Positions 16,634 to 25,131 of a stretch of DNA of 64,000 nt are shown one piece after another. How positions within the stretch are numbered: the stretch's first letter is position 1; the number at the start of each line of letters is the position of its first letter. This stretch comes from Deltaproteobacteria bacterium. Lineage in GTDB: Bacteria; Myxococcota_A; Polyangia; JACPQR01. The notes beneath the pieces were generated by a model. It was not told the origin of the DNA. It was given only the letters and a program-made list of their open reading frames with translations, and did no database searches. A program made the translations under genes and the position numbers. The stretch spans positions 1 through 64,000 of the forward strand of contig JACPQR010000044.1 of NCBI GenBank assembly GCA_016190375.1, written 5' to 3'.

Positions 16634-17374
16634 ATGAGCATCGAGCGACGTTGGGGGAGCATCCAGACGAGGAGCGCGTGGGCCGTCGTCGCGATGGTAG
16701 TCGCGGGTCTTCTGGCAGTAGCCGTCGTCACGTTCATCGTGGCATGGCCGCTCGACGGCACGGCGCAGGCGACCGGCGTCGTCTCGGGCACGGTCCGGGT
16801 GGCTCGCCCTCCCGCCGCTCCCGCTCCGACCAAGGTCACCGTGCAGGCCGACGTCTGCGGTCAGACCGTGCCGAGCGACGAGCTCGCGGTGACCCGTGGT
16901 GCGCTCGGCGGCGCGGTCGTCTGGCTCGAGGGCGTGCCGGCCCCGGCGGGAACGGCGCCGAGACCCGTGCAGGTCACACTCGATCAGCATCGCTGTCGCT
17001 TCGAGCCGCACGTGCAGACCGCGACGGTCGGCGCGACGGTCGGCCTGACCAGCCGCGACCCGATCCTCCACAACATCCACGCGTACCTCGGCACGCGCAC
17101 GCTCTTCAACGTTGCGATCCCCGTGGCCGGCATGGTCGTCCGCCGCCCGCTGGGCGAGGCGGGCCGCGTGCAGATCAAGTGCGACGTCCACGCCTGGATG
17201 TCCTCCTGGATCGTCGTCTTCAACCACCCCTATCACGCCGTCACCAGCGCCGACGGGAGCTTCCGCATCCAGGGCGTCCCGCCCGGAACGTATCCGCTCA
17301 AGGTCTGGCACGAGCGGCTCGGCGAGAAGAGCGCCTCGGCGACGGTCAGCTCGGCCGTCACCGTCAGCTTCTGA
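16634..17374 (+). CDS. Membrane-anchored cupredoxin-like protein with C-terminal carboxypeptidase-regulatory-like domain
   Basis: 246 residues from ATG 16634, with AAGGAG 9 bases upstream. Residues about 17-38 are a hydrophobic helix (uncleaved anchor or signal). The central domain contains LHNIHAY (His146, His149) and KCDVHAWM, giving C183-x2-H186-x2-M189, a type 1 copper ligand set. The C-terminal 45 residues (ADGSFRIQGVPPGTYPLKVWHERLG) match a carboxypeptidase-regulatory-like beta-sandwich. The lipoprotein at 21993 is a clear paralogue with the same two domains. It closes the exported block; the next gene is on the opposite strand. It is probably an electron carrier docked to the inner membrane, linking the bc complex to the periplasmic partners (inference). 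Confidence 0.82.
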   Translation: MSIERRWGSIQTRSAWAVVAMVVAGLLAVAVVTFIVAWPLDGTAQATGVVSGTVRVARPPAAPAPTKVTVQADVCGQTVPSDELAVTRGALGGAVVWLEGVPAPAGTAPRPVQVTLDQHRCRFEPHVQTATVGATVGLTSRDPILHNIHAYLGTRTLFNVAIPVAGMVVRRPLGEAGRVQIKCDVHAWMSSWIVVFNHPYHAVTSADGSFRIQGVPPGTYPLKVWHERLGEKSASATVSSAVTVSF

Positions 17375-17423
17375 GCGGAGAAGGAGTGCCGTAGGACGGC
17401 GGCGAGCTGGAGGAGCGCGATCC

Positions 17424-18965
17424 TCAGGCTGCCGGCAGGACCACCCGAAACGTGGCTCCGCGGCCCGGCTCGCTCCGCACGGTGATCTCGCCGCCGAGCC
17501 CGGTCACGATGGTGCGGCAGATCGCCAGCCCGAGCCCCGTCCCGATCCCGCGCGGCTTCGTCGTGAAGAAGGGCTCGAAGATGCGGGCCGCGACCTCCGG
17601 CGTCATCCCCGGGCCCGTGTCGGCGACCTCGGCGACGACCGATCCGTTCACGGCCTCGAGCGTCATGCGGATCTCGTGGTCGCTGGCTCGCCCATCGGGC
17701 AGCGCCTGCGCGGCGTTGATGACGAGGTTGAGGAACACCTGGGCAAGCCGGGACGGGTCGGCCTTCACGGGAGGAACGTCGTCGAGCTCGGTCGTCACTC
17801 GGGCCTTGGCGAGGATCCGATGGCGCGCCATCCTCAGTGCCGACTCGATGCTCGAGCGAACGTCGACGGGTGCGGCGACGTCGTCCGGGCGTCGCGCGAA
17901 CGTCTTGAGATCACGCAGGAGCTCGGCCATGCGCTCGGCGCACTTTCGCGCATCGTCGAGCGCCTCCCTGGCCGCGGCCTCGGGAGGTGAGCCTTCCCCC
18001 ACGAACTCGAGGCTGGCGGTGACGCAGGCGAGGGGGTTCGCGATCTCGTGGATGACGCCGGAGGCGAGGACGCCGATGGTCGCGAGGCGGTCCGCGTCCG
18101 CGGCGGCGCGCTCGGCCGCAATCCGCGCCTCGATCGACGCCTTCTCGCGCCGCCGGACGAACGCCACGCCGCCAGCGAGCGCGACGAGGACCAGCGCCGC
18201 CGAGGCCAGCTCGAAGGAAACGGCCTGTCGCACACCGCTCGTGGCCATGGACGCGCTGGCCCACAGGACCACGGCCAGCGGAACCTCGAGACCGCGCACC
18301 TGGGCGCGCGTTGTCAGGCGCCGCGACCCGCCCGAGGCGGGCGGCCTCGACCCGATGTCGCCCCCGGTCGCGCTGGCGACGATGCGTCCGCCTCCGTCGA
18401 CCACGAAGGCCGCGCCGTCACGCCCCGCGGCGGGCGCCACGAGCCTGTGGCCGAGGTCGATGAGCGACACCCGCACCTCGACCTGCCTGCCGGCCTCGTC
18501 CGGCTCGCCACGCACGACCAGCGCCCGCCCTTGCTGGATGCATCGCGGACACAGGAGGACACCGGAGCCGTGGTGCTCGTGATCCAGGGCGGCCTCGCCG
18601 GCGGCCGCCAGCAGCCGGTGATCTCGCGACTCCACGCGGATCGCGATCCATGGCTCGAGCCGATACGCGACGGACCTGGCTTCGAGCCAGCGGTCGGCGG
18701 AGGCGCGGTCCTCGGGCAGCCCGCCGAGATCGAGCGTGCCCGCGGCGATCTCGGCGCGCCGCAGGGTCTCGGCCACGCGGTCGGCGAGCTGTCCCGCCAG
18801 GCGACGCTGCTGCAGACGGAACTGCGACTCTCCAGCCGAGACGGTCTGATGAACCGCCGTCGCGAAGCTCGCCATCGCCCCGAGCACGACCGCGAGCAAT
18901 AGCGACGGGATCGCGCAGCGAAGCGCCACTCGGCGAGCCCGCGCCGCTCCTCCGGAGTCGTTCAT
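17424..18965 (-). CDS. Membrane sensor histidine kinase
   Basis: 513 residues from ATG 18965, chosen over an ATG 30 bases upstream because GGGAGAGGGAGGG lies just before it. A first membrane helix (residues about 15-40) and a second (about 245-270) bracket a periplasmic sensor region of 200 residues that contains a CPRC pair. The cytoplasmic part has the H box GVIHEIANPL with phospho-acceptor His306, the N box FLNLVINAAQ, and G boxes DTGPGM and GTGLGLAI. It is of the NtrB/ZraS-like 'HxxxNPL' subgroup, which often partners with sigma54 activators. No response regulator gene is adjacent. The CxxC in the sensor loop could sense metal or redox state, which would fit the neighbouring redox block. 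Confidence 0.87.
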   Translation of the reverse strand: MNDSGGAARARRVALRCAIPSLLLAVVLGAMASFATAVHQTVSAGESQFRLQQRRLAGQLADRVAETLRRAEIAAGTLDLGGLPEDRASADRWLEARSVAYRLEPWIAIRVESRDHRLLAAAGEAALDHEHHGSGVLLCPRCIQQGRALVVRGEPDEAGRQVEVRVSLIDLGHRLVAPAAGRDGAAFVVDGGGRIVASATGGDIGSRPPASGGSRRLTTRAQVRGLEVPLAVVLWASASMATSGVRQAVSFELASAALVLVALAGGVAFVRRREKASIEARIAAERAAADADRLATIGVLASGVIHEIANPLACVTASLEFVGEGSPPEAAAREALDDARKCAERMAELLRDLKTFARRPDDVAAPVDVRSSIESALRMARHRILAKARVTTELDDVPPVKADPSRLAQVFLNLVINAAQALPDGRASDHEIRMTLEAVNGSVVAEVADTGPGMTPEVAARIFEPFFTTKPRGIGTGLGLAICRTIVTGLGGEITVRSEPGRGATFRVVLPAA

Positions 18966-19176
18966 GGCGGCCCTCCCTCTCCCCGCTCCATTCACCGGAG
19001 TCCCGCGAGCAGCCGCAACGTTACGTGTTCATGCTTGGCCTGGGAGGGCTTCGATCACACTGCGGGGGATCGTCCGGAAGATGGTGGGCAACGAGCGGTA
19101 TCATCGCTTCACGGCGAAGATCCTCTCGACGATCGACAAGCTCTGATTGCGGTCTCGCTCGGGGGCGAGAGCGGAC

Positions 19177-20832
19177 TCAGGGAGCTCGCTCGAGCGCTCC
19201 GACGTCGGGAGCACTTCCCGCGGGACGCAGAGCTCCGACGGCGTCGACACCGACGATGCTCTGGGCGGCCCCGTCGATCGCGGGGCTGCCGGGCGCGAGC
19301 CCGTAGTTGCGCGCCCCGGGGTCGACGAACGCCGGAGCGCCCAGGATCGGGCGGTCCTCGCGCGGGCAGGGGGTGCCTCGCCCCGAGTAGAGGTTGTGCG
19401 AGCAGTGCACTGCGGCGCGCGGATCGAGGAGCTGGACCAGGCCGGCGCGGCCCGCGGAGACCAGGATGTTGTTCTCGATGCTCACCGAACGTGCCCGCTC
19501 GATCCCGATCTGCGCCATAGGCTCCCCCGAGCTCCGATCGCACGCGCTGTCCCCCGCGCCGTTTCCGACGAGCGTGTTGTGGACTATCCGGATCCCCTCC
19601 GCGAGCGGGTTGTCGACGCGGACGGCCCAGCCGACGCAGCGGCCCGATCTGATGACCACGTTGTTCGCGATCAGGATGTCGTGGATCGGCATGTTCCCTC
19701 CGTCGGTATTCCCGACGAGGATCGCGTCGCGATCGATCTCCGAGATCTCGTTCGAGTGAATCTGGACGTTCGAGATGCTGTCCTCGGGCAGATGGCCGTA
19801 CATCTGGATCGCGCGGCCGCCGCCGTGCTGGCTCATCCTGTTGTAGGCCACCTCGATGTCGTGGCTGTCGCCGAAGCCGGAGAGGTAGACGCACGACTTC
19901 AGCTTCGGTCCTCCGTTGTCGTGCAGATCATTGCCCAGGATCCGGATATCGAACCCCCCGCCGACGGCGATCGTGCCGTCGGCACACTCGGAGCGGGAGC
20001 CGGTGATCTCGTTCGCCACGATCCGGACGTGCCGGGACTCGAGGGTCTCCATCCCGAGGCACGCCGGGAGCAGCTTCAGCTTCGCGATCGTGATGTACTC
20101 GAACGGCCGGTCGTGGTCGAACGCGAAGATCTTCTGCGTGCTCCCGTCCCCGATGACGACGGTCTCGCCTGGGTAGCCGGCGATCGCGATCGGGCGCTCC
20201 GCCGTTCCGGTCGGGATCTCGCCTAGCCGGATGTGCGCGCGAAAGTCCGGGTCCGGGGGCGGGACGTAGGTCCCCCCTCGGATGTACAGGACGTCGCCGG
20301 GTCGAAGGGCCGCGAGCCCTCGGCGGATGGTCGCGAAGGGCTGAGCCTCGGATCCCGAGGCGCCGTCGTTCCCCGTCGTCGACACGAACCACAGGGAGCC
20401 GTCGTGGATCCGCAGCGGAAACGGAGCGGAAGGACCGCGGGGCGTCTGGACCACGACCGATCCGGACCGAGCCTCCTCGGGGAGCCTGACCTCGATTCGC
20501 GAGCTCGACCACCCGAGGACGCGGGTGATGGGCAGCTCGCCGAGGAGGATCCGTCCGGCGCCGGGATCATCGCCGAGCTCGTGACCCCAGAAGGTGACGA
20601 ATGCGCCCCTCGGCGCCGACGCCAGGTCCGAGTAGAGGATCACCGGGCGACCGCCCGTGTCGCCGGCCGCGCGGACCGCCGGTCCGGGGGTTCCGCCGAG
20701 GAGCGCAGGCACGGGCGTCGCCGTGGGGACGTTCGGGCTGGCCCCGCAGCGGCAAGCGGCCAGAGCCACGATCGCCAGGCCGACGGCGGTGGCCGCGTCG
20801 GGCCACCGGTAGTTGCCGGACATGGCCGTCAT
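19177..20832 (-). CDS. Right-handed parallel beta-helix lipoprotein with N-terminal IPT/TIG-like domain
   Basis: 551 residues from ATG 20832, which overlaps the upstream glycosyltransferase stop (ATGA). The lipobox is LAAC. Residues about 50-150 (PVILYSDLASAPRGAFVTFWG...IEVRLPEEARSGSVVVQTPRG) look like an IPT/TIG Ig fold. After WFVSTTGNDGASGSEAQPFATI, the standard entry to DUF1565/pectate-lyase-like beta-helices, come many rungs of the type HNTLVGN, IENNILVSAG and IHSNEISEI. The C-terminal ADVGALE-like ending (APDVGALERAP) is typical of these proteins. It probably binds or cleaves a polysaccharide at the cell surface. Pairing with a glycosyltransferase supports a role in surface glycan metabolism, but the substrate is unknown. 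Confidence 0.85.
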   Translation of the reverse strand: MTAMSGNYRWPDAATAVGLAIVALAACRCGASPNVPTATPVPALLGGTPGPAVRAAGDTGGRPVILYSDLASAPRGAFVTFWGHELGDDPGAGRILLGELPITRVLGWSSSRIEVRLPEEARSGSVVVQTPRGPSAPFPLRIHDGSLWFVSTTGNDGASGSEAQPFATIRRGLAALRPGDVLYIRGGTYVPPPDPDFRAHIRLGEIPTGTAERPIAIAGYPGETVVIGDGSTQKIFAFDHDRPFEYITIAKLKLLPACLGMETLESRHVRIVANEITGSRSECADGTIAVGGGFDIRILGNDLHDNGGPKLKSCVYLSGFGDSHDIEVAYNRMSQHGGGRAIQMYGHLPEDSISNVQIHSNEISEIDRDAILVGNTDGGNMPIHDILIANNVVIRSGRCVGWAVRVDNPLAEGIRIVHNTLVGNGAGDSACDRSSGEPMAQIGIERARSVSIENNILVSAGRAGLVQLLDPRAAVHCSHNLYSGRGTPCPREDRPILGAPAFVDPGARNYGLAPGSPAIDGAAQSIVGVDAVGALRPAGSAPDVGALERAP

Positions 20833-21836
20833 GTCGAACGGCGCCTCGCGAGCTCCTGGAGGATCCCGTGGAACCCTCGCAGGCGCTCGTTCCACCCCAG
20901 GACCAGCTCGTCGCGGAGGCGCGCTACCTCGGCGGCGAGCTCGGCCCGGCGGCGAATCGCCTCCTCGATCGCCCGGGCAATCGCCGCTGCGCGGTTCTCG
21001 GTGTAGACGGCGCCCCGGGAGAAGATGCGCCGAAGGGTCGCGGTCCCGGTCAAGACCATCGGCACTCCGGCGGAGACCGCCTCGTAGGCGCCGCACTGCG
21101 CGCAGCTCTCCCGGGTCGTGAGCACCATGACGACGTCGGCGGCACGGAGCGCTCCGACGTAGTCGGCCTCCGGGAGGTAGCCGGTCGGGATCACGTTCGA
21201 AGGAGGATTGGCGGCGAGGATCCGCTCCACCTTGCGGCCGGTGATCGCGATGCACACGTCGGCCCCCAGGAGCCGGCCGGCCTCGACGACCTCGAGGTAC
21301 GGCTCGTCGAAGTCGTACGTGCACACGTACAGGACGTTGTGCTTCCCCTGGAAGGCCGAGGGCTTCACGGGCTCGGGCGCCTCGGCCAGGTCGGGGACGG
21401 GATCCGGCAGGACGAACGGCCTGCCCCCGCGATGCCGGACGTCGTCGACGAGGTCGTCGTTGTGCACGACGGTCACGTCGGCGCCGCGCGTGACGGCCGA
21501 GGCGACCCAGTGAAGCAGCGACCCCTCGCCCCCCGGGGGGTCGAGGCCCGCGTTGTGAGCGTCGATCAGCACGGGGCGCCCGAGCGACCGCCCCAGCACC
21601 AGCGCCAGCGACGCCAGGACGATCGAAGGATTCGACGCGACGATGAAGTCCGGCCGCTCCCTGAGCACTGTCCCGACCGTGCGGACGGTAGAGCGGACGT
21701 AGCGGCCGAGTCGGCCCTGGCCCGCTCCGGAGATCTCGAGGAGTCGTGCCCCGACGGCCTTCGACACGCTCCGGTTCCGGCGCTGGTCCTCCCAGGTCAC
21801 CCACAGGATCTTCTCGTCGGGCCGGACCGGATTCAT
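20829..21836 (-). CDS. Glycosyltransferase, GT4-like (GT-B fold)
   Basis: 335 residues. The N-terminal half has the acceptor-side Rossmann pattern (ILWVTWEDQRRNRS, RPDFIVASNPS, RPVLIDAHNAG). The C-terminal half has the donor-side pattern GKHNVLYVCTYDFDEPYLEVVEAGRL split by strands, then GYLPEADYVGALRAADVVM and CGAYEAVSAGVPMVLT, where the E of YEAVSAG is the usual catalytic or nucleotide-binding Glu of GT4 enzymes. A sugar-nucleotide donor is expected. It is translationally coupled to the beta-helix lipoprotein downstream, and about 150 bases separate it from the divergent cupredoxin gene at 21993. Confidence 0.84.
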   Translation of the reverse strand: MNPVRPDEKILWVTWEDQRRNRSVSKAVGARLLEISGAGQGRLGRYVRSTVRTVGTVLRERPDFIVASNPSIVLASLALVLGRSLGRPVLIDAHNAGLDPPGGEGSLLHWVASAVTRGADVTVVHNDDLVDDVRHRGGRPFVLPDPVPDLAEAPEPVKPSAFQGKHNVLYVCTYDFDEPYLEVVEAGRLLGADVCIAITGRKVERILAANPPSNVIPTGYLPEADYVGALRAADVVMVLTTRESCAQCGAYEAVSAGVPMVLTGTATLRRIFSRGAVYTENRAAAIARAIEEAIRRRAELAAEVARLRDELVLGWNERLRGFHGILQELARRRST

Positions 21837-21992
21837 CGCGGCATCATATCAGCTCCCGGCCTGCCCCTCTTACCGCCTGGCGGTCGCTTTCCCGATATGC
21901 CGCCCTCGGCGCGGCCGCCTTGACGCCCTCCGATCGCGGCGCTAATCGGTGGGCGGTCCTGGCGGGTCGCCGCCCGAGGAGGAGGTATGACG

Positions 21993-22850
21993 ATGCGACG
22001 AGCGAGGTTCGTGGGAAGGTCGGGCTTGGCCACGTTGGCGCTGGCGGCTCTCGCCGGCGCGTGGGGCTGCGCCAGCAACGAGGGGCGGGCCAGCGAGGGT
22101 GCCGAGGAGGATCGTTCGTCGCACGAGGGTCACGCTTCTGCATCCGGCGACCGCGAAGCCCCGCCTCCGCAGCCCACGAAGAGCGCGGAGCCGCCTCCCG
22201 CGGCGAACGGCACGGGGACGATCCACGGCAAGGTCGCCTTCACGGGCACGCGTCCGACCCCGACGCCCCTGAAGAGGGATCAAGACCCGTTCTGCGCGCG
22301 CACCGCGATGAACGACGAGCAGGTCGTGGTGAACGACGACGCCACGCTGCGAAACGTGATCGTCCACCTCACGAAGGGCGTCACCGGCAATTACCCTGCG
22401 CCCTCGGCGCACGCGCTCGTCGAGCAGCACGACTGCATGTACCGGCCGCGCGCCCAGGCCATCGTCGCGGGCCAGACGCTCGAGATCAAGAATGGCGATC
22501 AGACGCTCCACAACGTCCACACCTACCAGGGCACCGAGACGCTCTTCAACCGCGCCCAGATAGCCGGCTCTCCCGCCATCGAGCGCGAGATCACGGACTA
22601 CGAGGGGGTCATGACCCTCAAGTGCGACGTCCACGGCTGGATGGCCGCCTTCATCCTGGTCTCGAACCATCCCTTCTTCGCGACGACCGGAGAGGACGGG
22701 AGCTTCACGATCCAGAACGTCCCCGTCGGCACCTACACGATCGAGTCATGGCACGAGAAGCTCGGCCGCAAGACGCAGGAGGTCACGGTGACGAGGGATG
22801 GGACGGCGGAGGTCAATCTCTCTTACGCCGGCACCGAGAGCGGTACGTGA
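21993..22850 (+). CDS. Cupredoxin-like lipoprotein with carboxypeptidase-regulatory-like domain (paralogue of 16634)
   Basis: 285 residues from ATG 21993, which sits 7 bases after a GAGGAGGAGG site; ATG 21987 is in frame but too close to it. A hydrophobic signal ends in AWGC (Cys26). A His/Glu-rich spacer (SSHEGHASAS) follows. The copper domain contains LHNVHTY (His173) and KCDVHGWM (C211-x2-H214-x2-M217). The C-terminus (EDGSFTIQNVPVGTYTIESWHEKLG) is the same beta-sandwich module as in the 16634 protein, and identity between the two is obvious over the whole mature length. It stands alone between divergent genes, so it may serve a second or regulated branch of the same electron-transfer chain (inference). 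Confidence 0.84.
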   Translation: MRRARFVGRSGLATLALAALAGAWGCASNEGRASEGAEEDRSSHEGHASASGDREAPPPQPTKSAEPPPAANGTGTIHGKVAFTGTRPTPTPLKRDQDPFCARTAMNDEQVVVNDDATLRNVIVHLTKGVTGNYPAPSAHALVEQHDCMYRPRAQAIVAGQTLEIKNGDQTLHNVHTYQGTETLFNRAQIAGSPAIEREITDYEGVMTLKCDVHGWMAAFILVSNHPFFATTGEDGSFTIQNVPVGTYTIESWHEKLGRKTQEVTVTRDGTAEVNLSYAGTESGT

Positions 22851-22866
22851 GCAGGCGCGCCTCCGG

Positions 22867-25032
22867 CTACAGTGAAAGCTGCACCCGCTTGTTCTGGTCC
22901 GCCTGGATCACGACGACGGTCGTTCGCTCCGGCCGATCGGGGTTGACCATGCGGATGACGTGCCGCCCCGCCGGGACGCGGACGTTCGCGAGAGGCGTCA
23001 TCCCGAGAAGCCGACCGCCAAGGTAGACCTTGGACCAGGGAATCGTGTTGATCGTGAGCGTCCCGTACTCGGTCGCCTCGGTGGCGTTCGCGCCGCTCGT
23101 GCCGCCGCGCCGGAGACGGCGGAGCCGCAGCTCGAGGGTCTCGCTCTCACCGGGCTCGAGCTCGATTCGCCGCTCCAGCGGCTCGTGGCCGTCGGCGGCG
23201 AGGCGCAGGACGTGCGGGCCGGGCTCGAGGTCGAAGATCGTCATTGGCGTCTGACCATCGCGCAGGGCGCCGTCGACCTCGACTCGCGCGCCGGACGGGC
23301 GCGTCTCGATCTCGAGGACGGCGCCCGGCTCCTCGGGCGGGGGCAGGGGAGGCGCCGCGAGCGGCTCCAGGACGAGATCGACCTCCAGCGTCCCACCGGC
23401 CGCCGGGACCACGTGCCGCTCCGCCTCCTGGAAGCCCGACAGCGCGACCAGTATCGTGTGGTCGACGCCGCCCTCGACGTCGAGGATGGCCGGCGTGGTG
23501 ATCGAGGTCGGAGCGCCGTCGAGCGTGATCACGGCCCCGGCCGGACGGGAGCTGAGCCGCACCTGCGCCTGCCGGGGCGGGGGCAGTAGCCGCATCCTCG
23601 GAGGCTTCGGCGGCGGCTCCGATCCGGGATCGGCGGGCGCTCCCCCGGTCCAGAGGAGCCCGCCCGCGGTGAGCCCGGACGCGACCAGCGCGACGGCCAG
23701 CCCGATGGTGATGCTCCGGCGGCGCCTTCGCCTTCTGCCGCGCTCCCACGCGCTCTCGTAGATGCTGCCACGCGCGACCTCGGTGCCACCCGTCGTGACC
23801 ATCGTGGTCACGGCGGCGTCCGTCGAGTCGTCCGCGATGAGATCGCGCTCGTCGAGGAGCTCCGCGTGCAGAGAGGTCGGTGCGTCGTGAAGATCGGCGG
23901 GCTGGCCGGCCGGGGCCGTGCCCATGGGCTCGACGGCCACCGGCTCGCCATCCGAGGAGGAGAGCGACCGCTCCTTCCGGGTCTTCGCGAGCAGGAGCGG
24001 CGGCAGACCCCCGGGCGCCTCGCTCGCCACGTTCTCTTCCCCGGCGACTGGACGCGTCTGCGGGCGAGCCATCGGCGCGGTTCCCTGCGGGAGCGGGCCC
24101 GTCGCCGCCGCCGACACCGGGCCGTGCTCGGGAAACAGCTCGCGGATGTAGCGACCGATCAGCACGGCGTCGGATGGGTCCGGGTACTCCCGCAAGAACG
24201 ACTCGAGGTCGGCCCGCAGCGCCAGCGTGTCCGGGTAGCGCCGCTCGCGGTCCGGCTCGAGGGCCTTCATCACGATGCGTGAGAGCCCAAGCGGCACGCC
24301 CGGCTGGATCATCTCGGGCGGATCGATCCCGCCACCCACGATGGCCCTCATCGCGCGCTGGAACGAGTCGTGCGGGAAGAGCGTGGTACCGGTCAAAAGC
24401 TCGTAGAGCAGTATCCCGATGTTGAACTGGTCGCTGCGATGGTCGAGCGACATGCCGCGAGCCTGCTCCGGCGACAGGTAGGCGAACTTGCCCTTCACGA
24501 CTCCGACCTTGGTCTTCTCGTCGCCCGAGTAGGTCTTGGCGATCCCGAAGTCGGCGACCTTCACGGAGCCGTCGAACGAGATGAGGATGTTCGACGGAGT
24601 CACGTCCCGGTGCACGAGCCCAAGCCTCCGCCCTTCCACGGAGAGGTCGTGGGCGTGCGAGAGTCCTTCGCAGACGTAGCTCATGATCTTCGCGGCGTGC
24701 TCCGGCGACACGGGCCCGGCGCGGTCACCGAGCGCCTTGAGGTCGATCCCGTCCACGTACTCCATCGCCAGGTAGTACGACCCGTCGACCTGCCCGAAGT
24801 CGTAGAGATGGACGATGTGCGGGTGGGACAGCATCGCGACGATCCGCGCTTCGTCCATGAACATCCTGAGGAACGCCGGGTCCGCGGCCAGGTGCGGGAG
24901 GATCCGCTTGATCACGAGGCGTCTGGAGAACCCCTCGGGGCCTTCCTGGAGCGCCAGGAAGATCTCCGCCATCCCCCCCCGCGCGAGTCGGCGAACCAGG
25001 GAGTAGCGGCCGAAGGGCACGCCGGAGCGCAT
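22867..25032 (-). CDS. Membrane Ser/Thr protein kinase with three C-terminal PEGA domains
   Basis: 721 residues from ATG 25032. The kinase domain spans residues about 9-275: glycine loop RGGMAEIF, catalytic Lys42 in VIKR, HRDVTPSN (141-148), DFG (161-163) and APE-like SPEQ. All key residues are present, so it should be active. A linker rich in Pro and acidic residues leads to a single membrane helix (about residue 485-505, preceded by an Arg run). Outside the membrane there are three PEGA modules (for example RPAGAVITLDG, RPSGARVEVDG, IPWSKVYLGG). PEGA domains are thought to bind surface polymers or proteins. The gene is divergent, with a 99-base gap, from a TPR protein and an FG-GAP lipoprotein that may be in the same pathway. 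Confidence 0.92.
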   Translation of the reverse strand: MRSGVPFGRYSLVRRLARGGMAEIFLALQEGPEGFSRRLVIKRILPHLAADPAFLRMFMDEARIVAMLSHPHIVHLYDFGQVDGSYYLAMEYVDGIDLKALGDRAGPVSPEHAAKIMSYVCEGLSHAHDLSVEGRRLGLVHRDVTPSNILISFDGSVKVADFGIAKTYSGDEKTKVGVVKGKFAYLSPEQARGMSLDHRSDQFNIGILLYELLTGTTLFPHDSFQRAMRAIVGGGIDPPEMIQPGVPLGLSRIVMKALEPDRERRYPDTLALRADLESFLREYPDPSDAVLIGRYIRELFPEHGPVSAAATGPLPQGTAPMARPQTRPVAGEENVASEAPGGLPPLLLAKTRKERSLSSSDGEPVAVEPMGTAPAGQPADLHDAPTSLHAELLDERDLIADDSTDAAVTTMVTTGGTEVARGSIYESAWERGRRRRRRRSITIGLAVALVASGLTAGGLLWTGGAPADPGSEPPPKPPRMRLLPPPRQAQVRLSSRPAGAVITLDGAPTSITTPAILDVEGGVDHTILVALSGFQEAERHVVPAAGGTLEVDLVLEPLAAPPLPPPEEPGAVLEIETRPSGARVEVDGALRDGQTPMTIFDLEPGPHVLRLAADGHEPLERRIELEPGESETLELRLRRLRRGGTSGANATEATEYGTLTINTIPWSKVYLGGRLLGMTPLANVRVPAGRHVIRMVNPDRPERTTVVVIQADQNKRVQLSL

Positions 25033-25131
25033 TTCGAGCTGGATCCTAGCACTACTGCACGAATCCCCGCTCGGTCCCGCGGACGCCGCCCATGCCAGGG
25101 ACGTGTCCCGCCCGTGGTATATGCTCCTTTC

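Noticed and set aside
18964..19146. 60-codon plus-strand frame in front of the histidine kinase
   Set aside because: It has no ribosome site or recognisable domain and lies in the upstream region of the minus-strand kinase.
24370..25131. Upstream extension of the TPR protein frame
   Set aside because: It lies opposite the kinase domain at 22867-25032 and lacks features; GTG 25132 is followed by a signal peptide.
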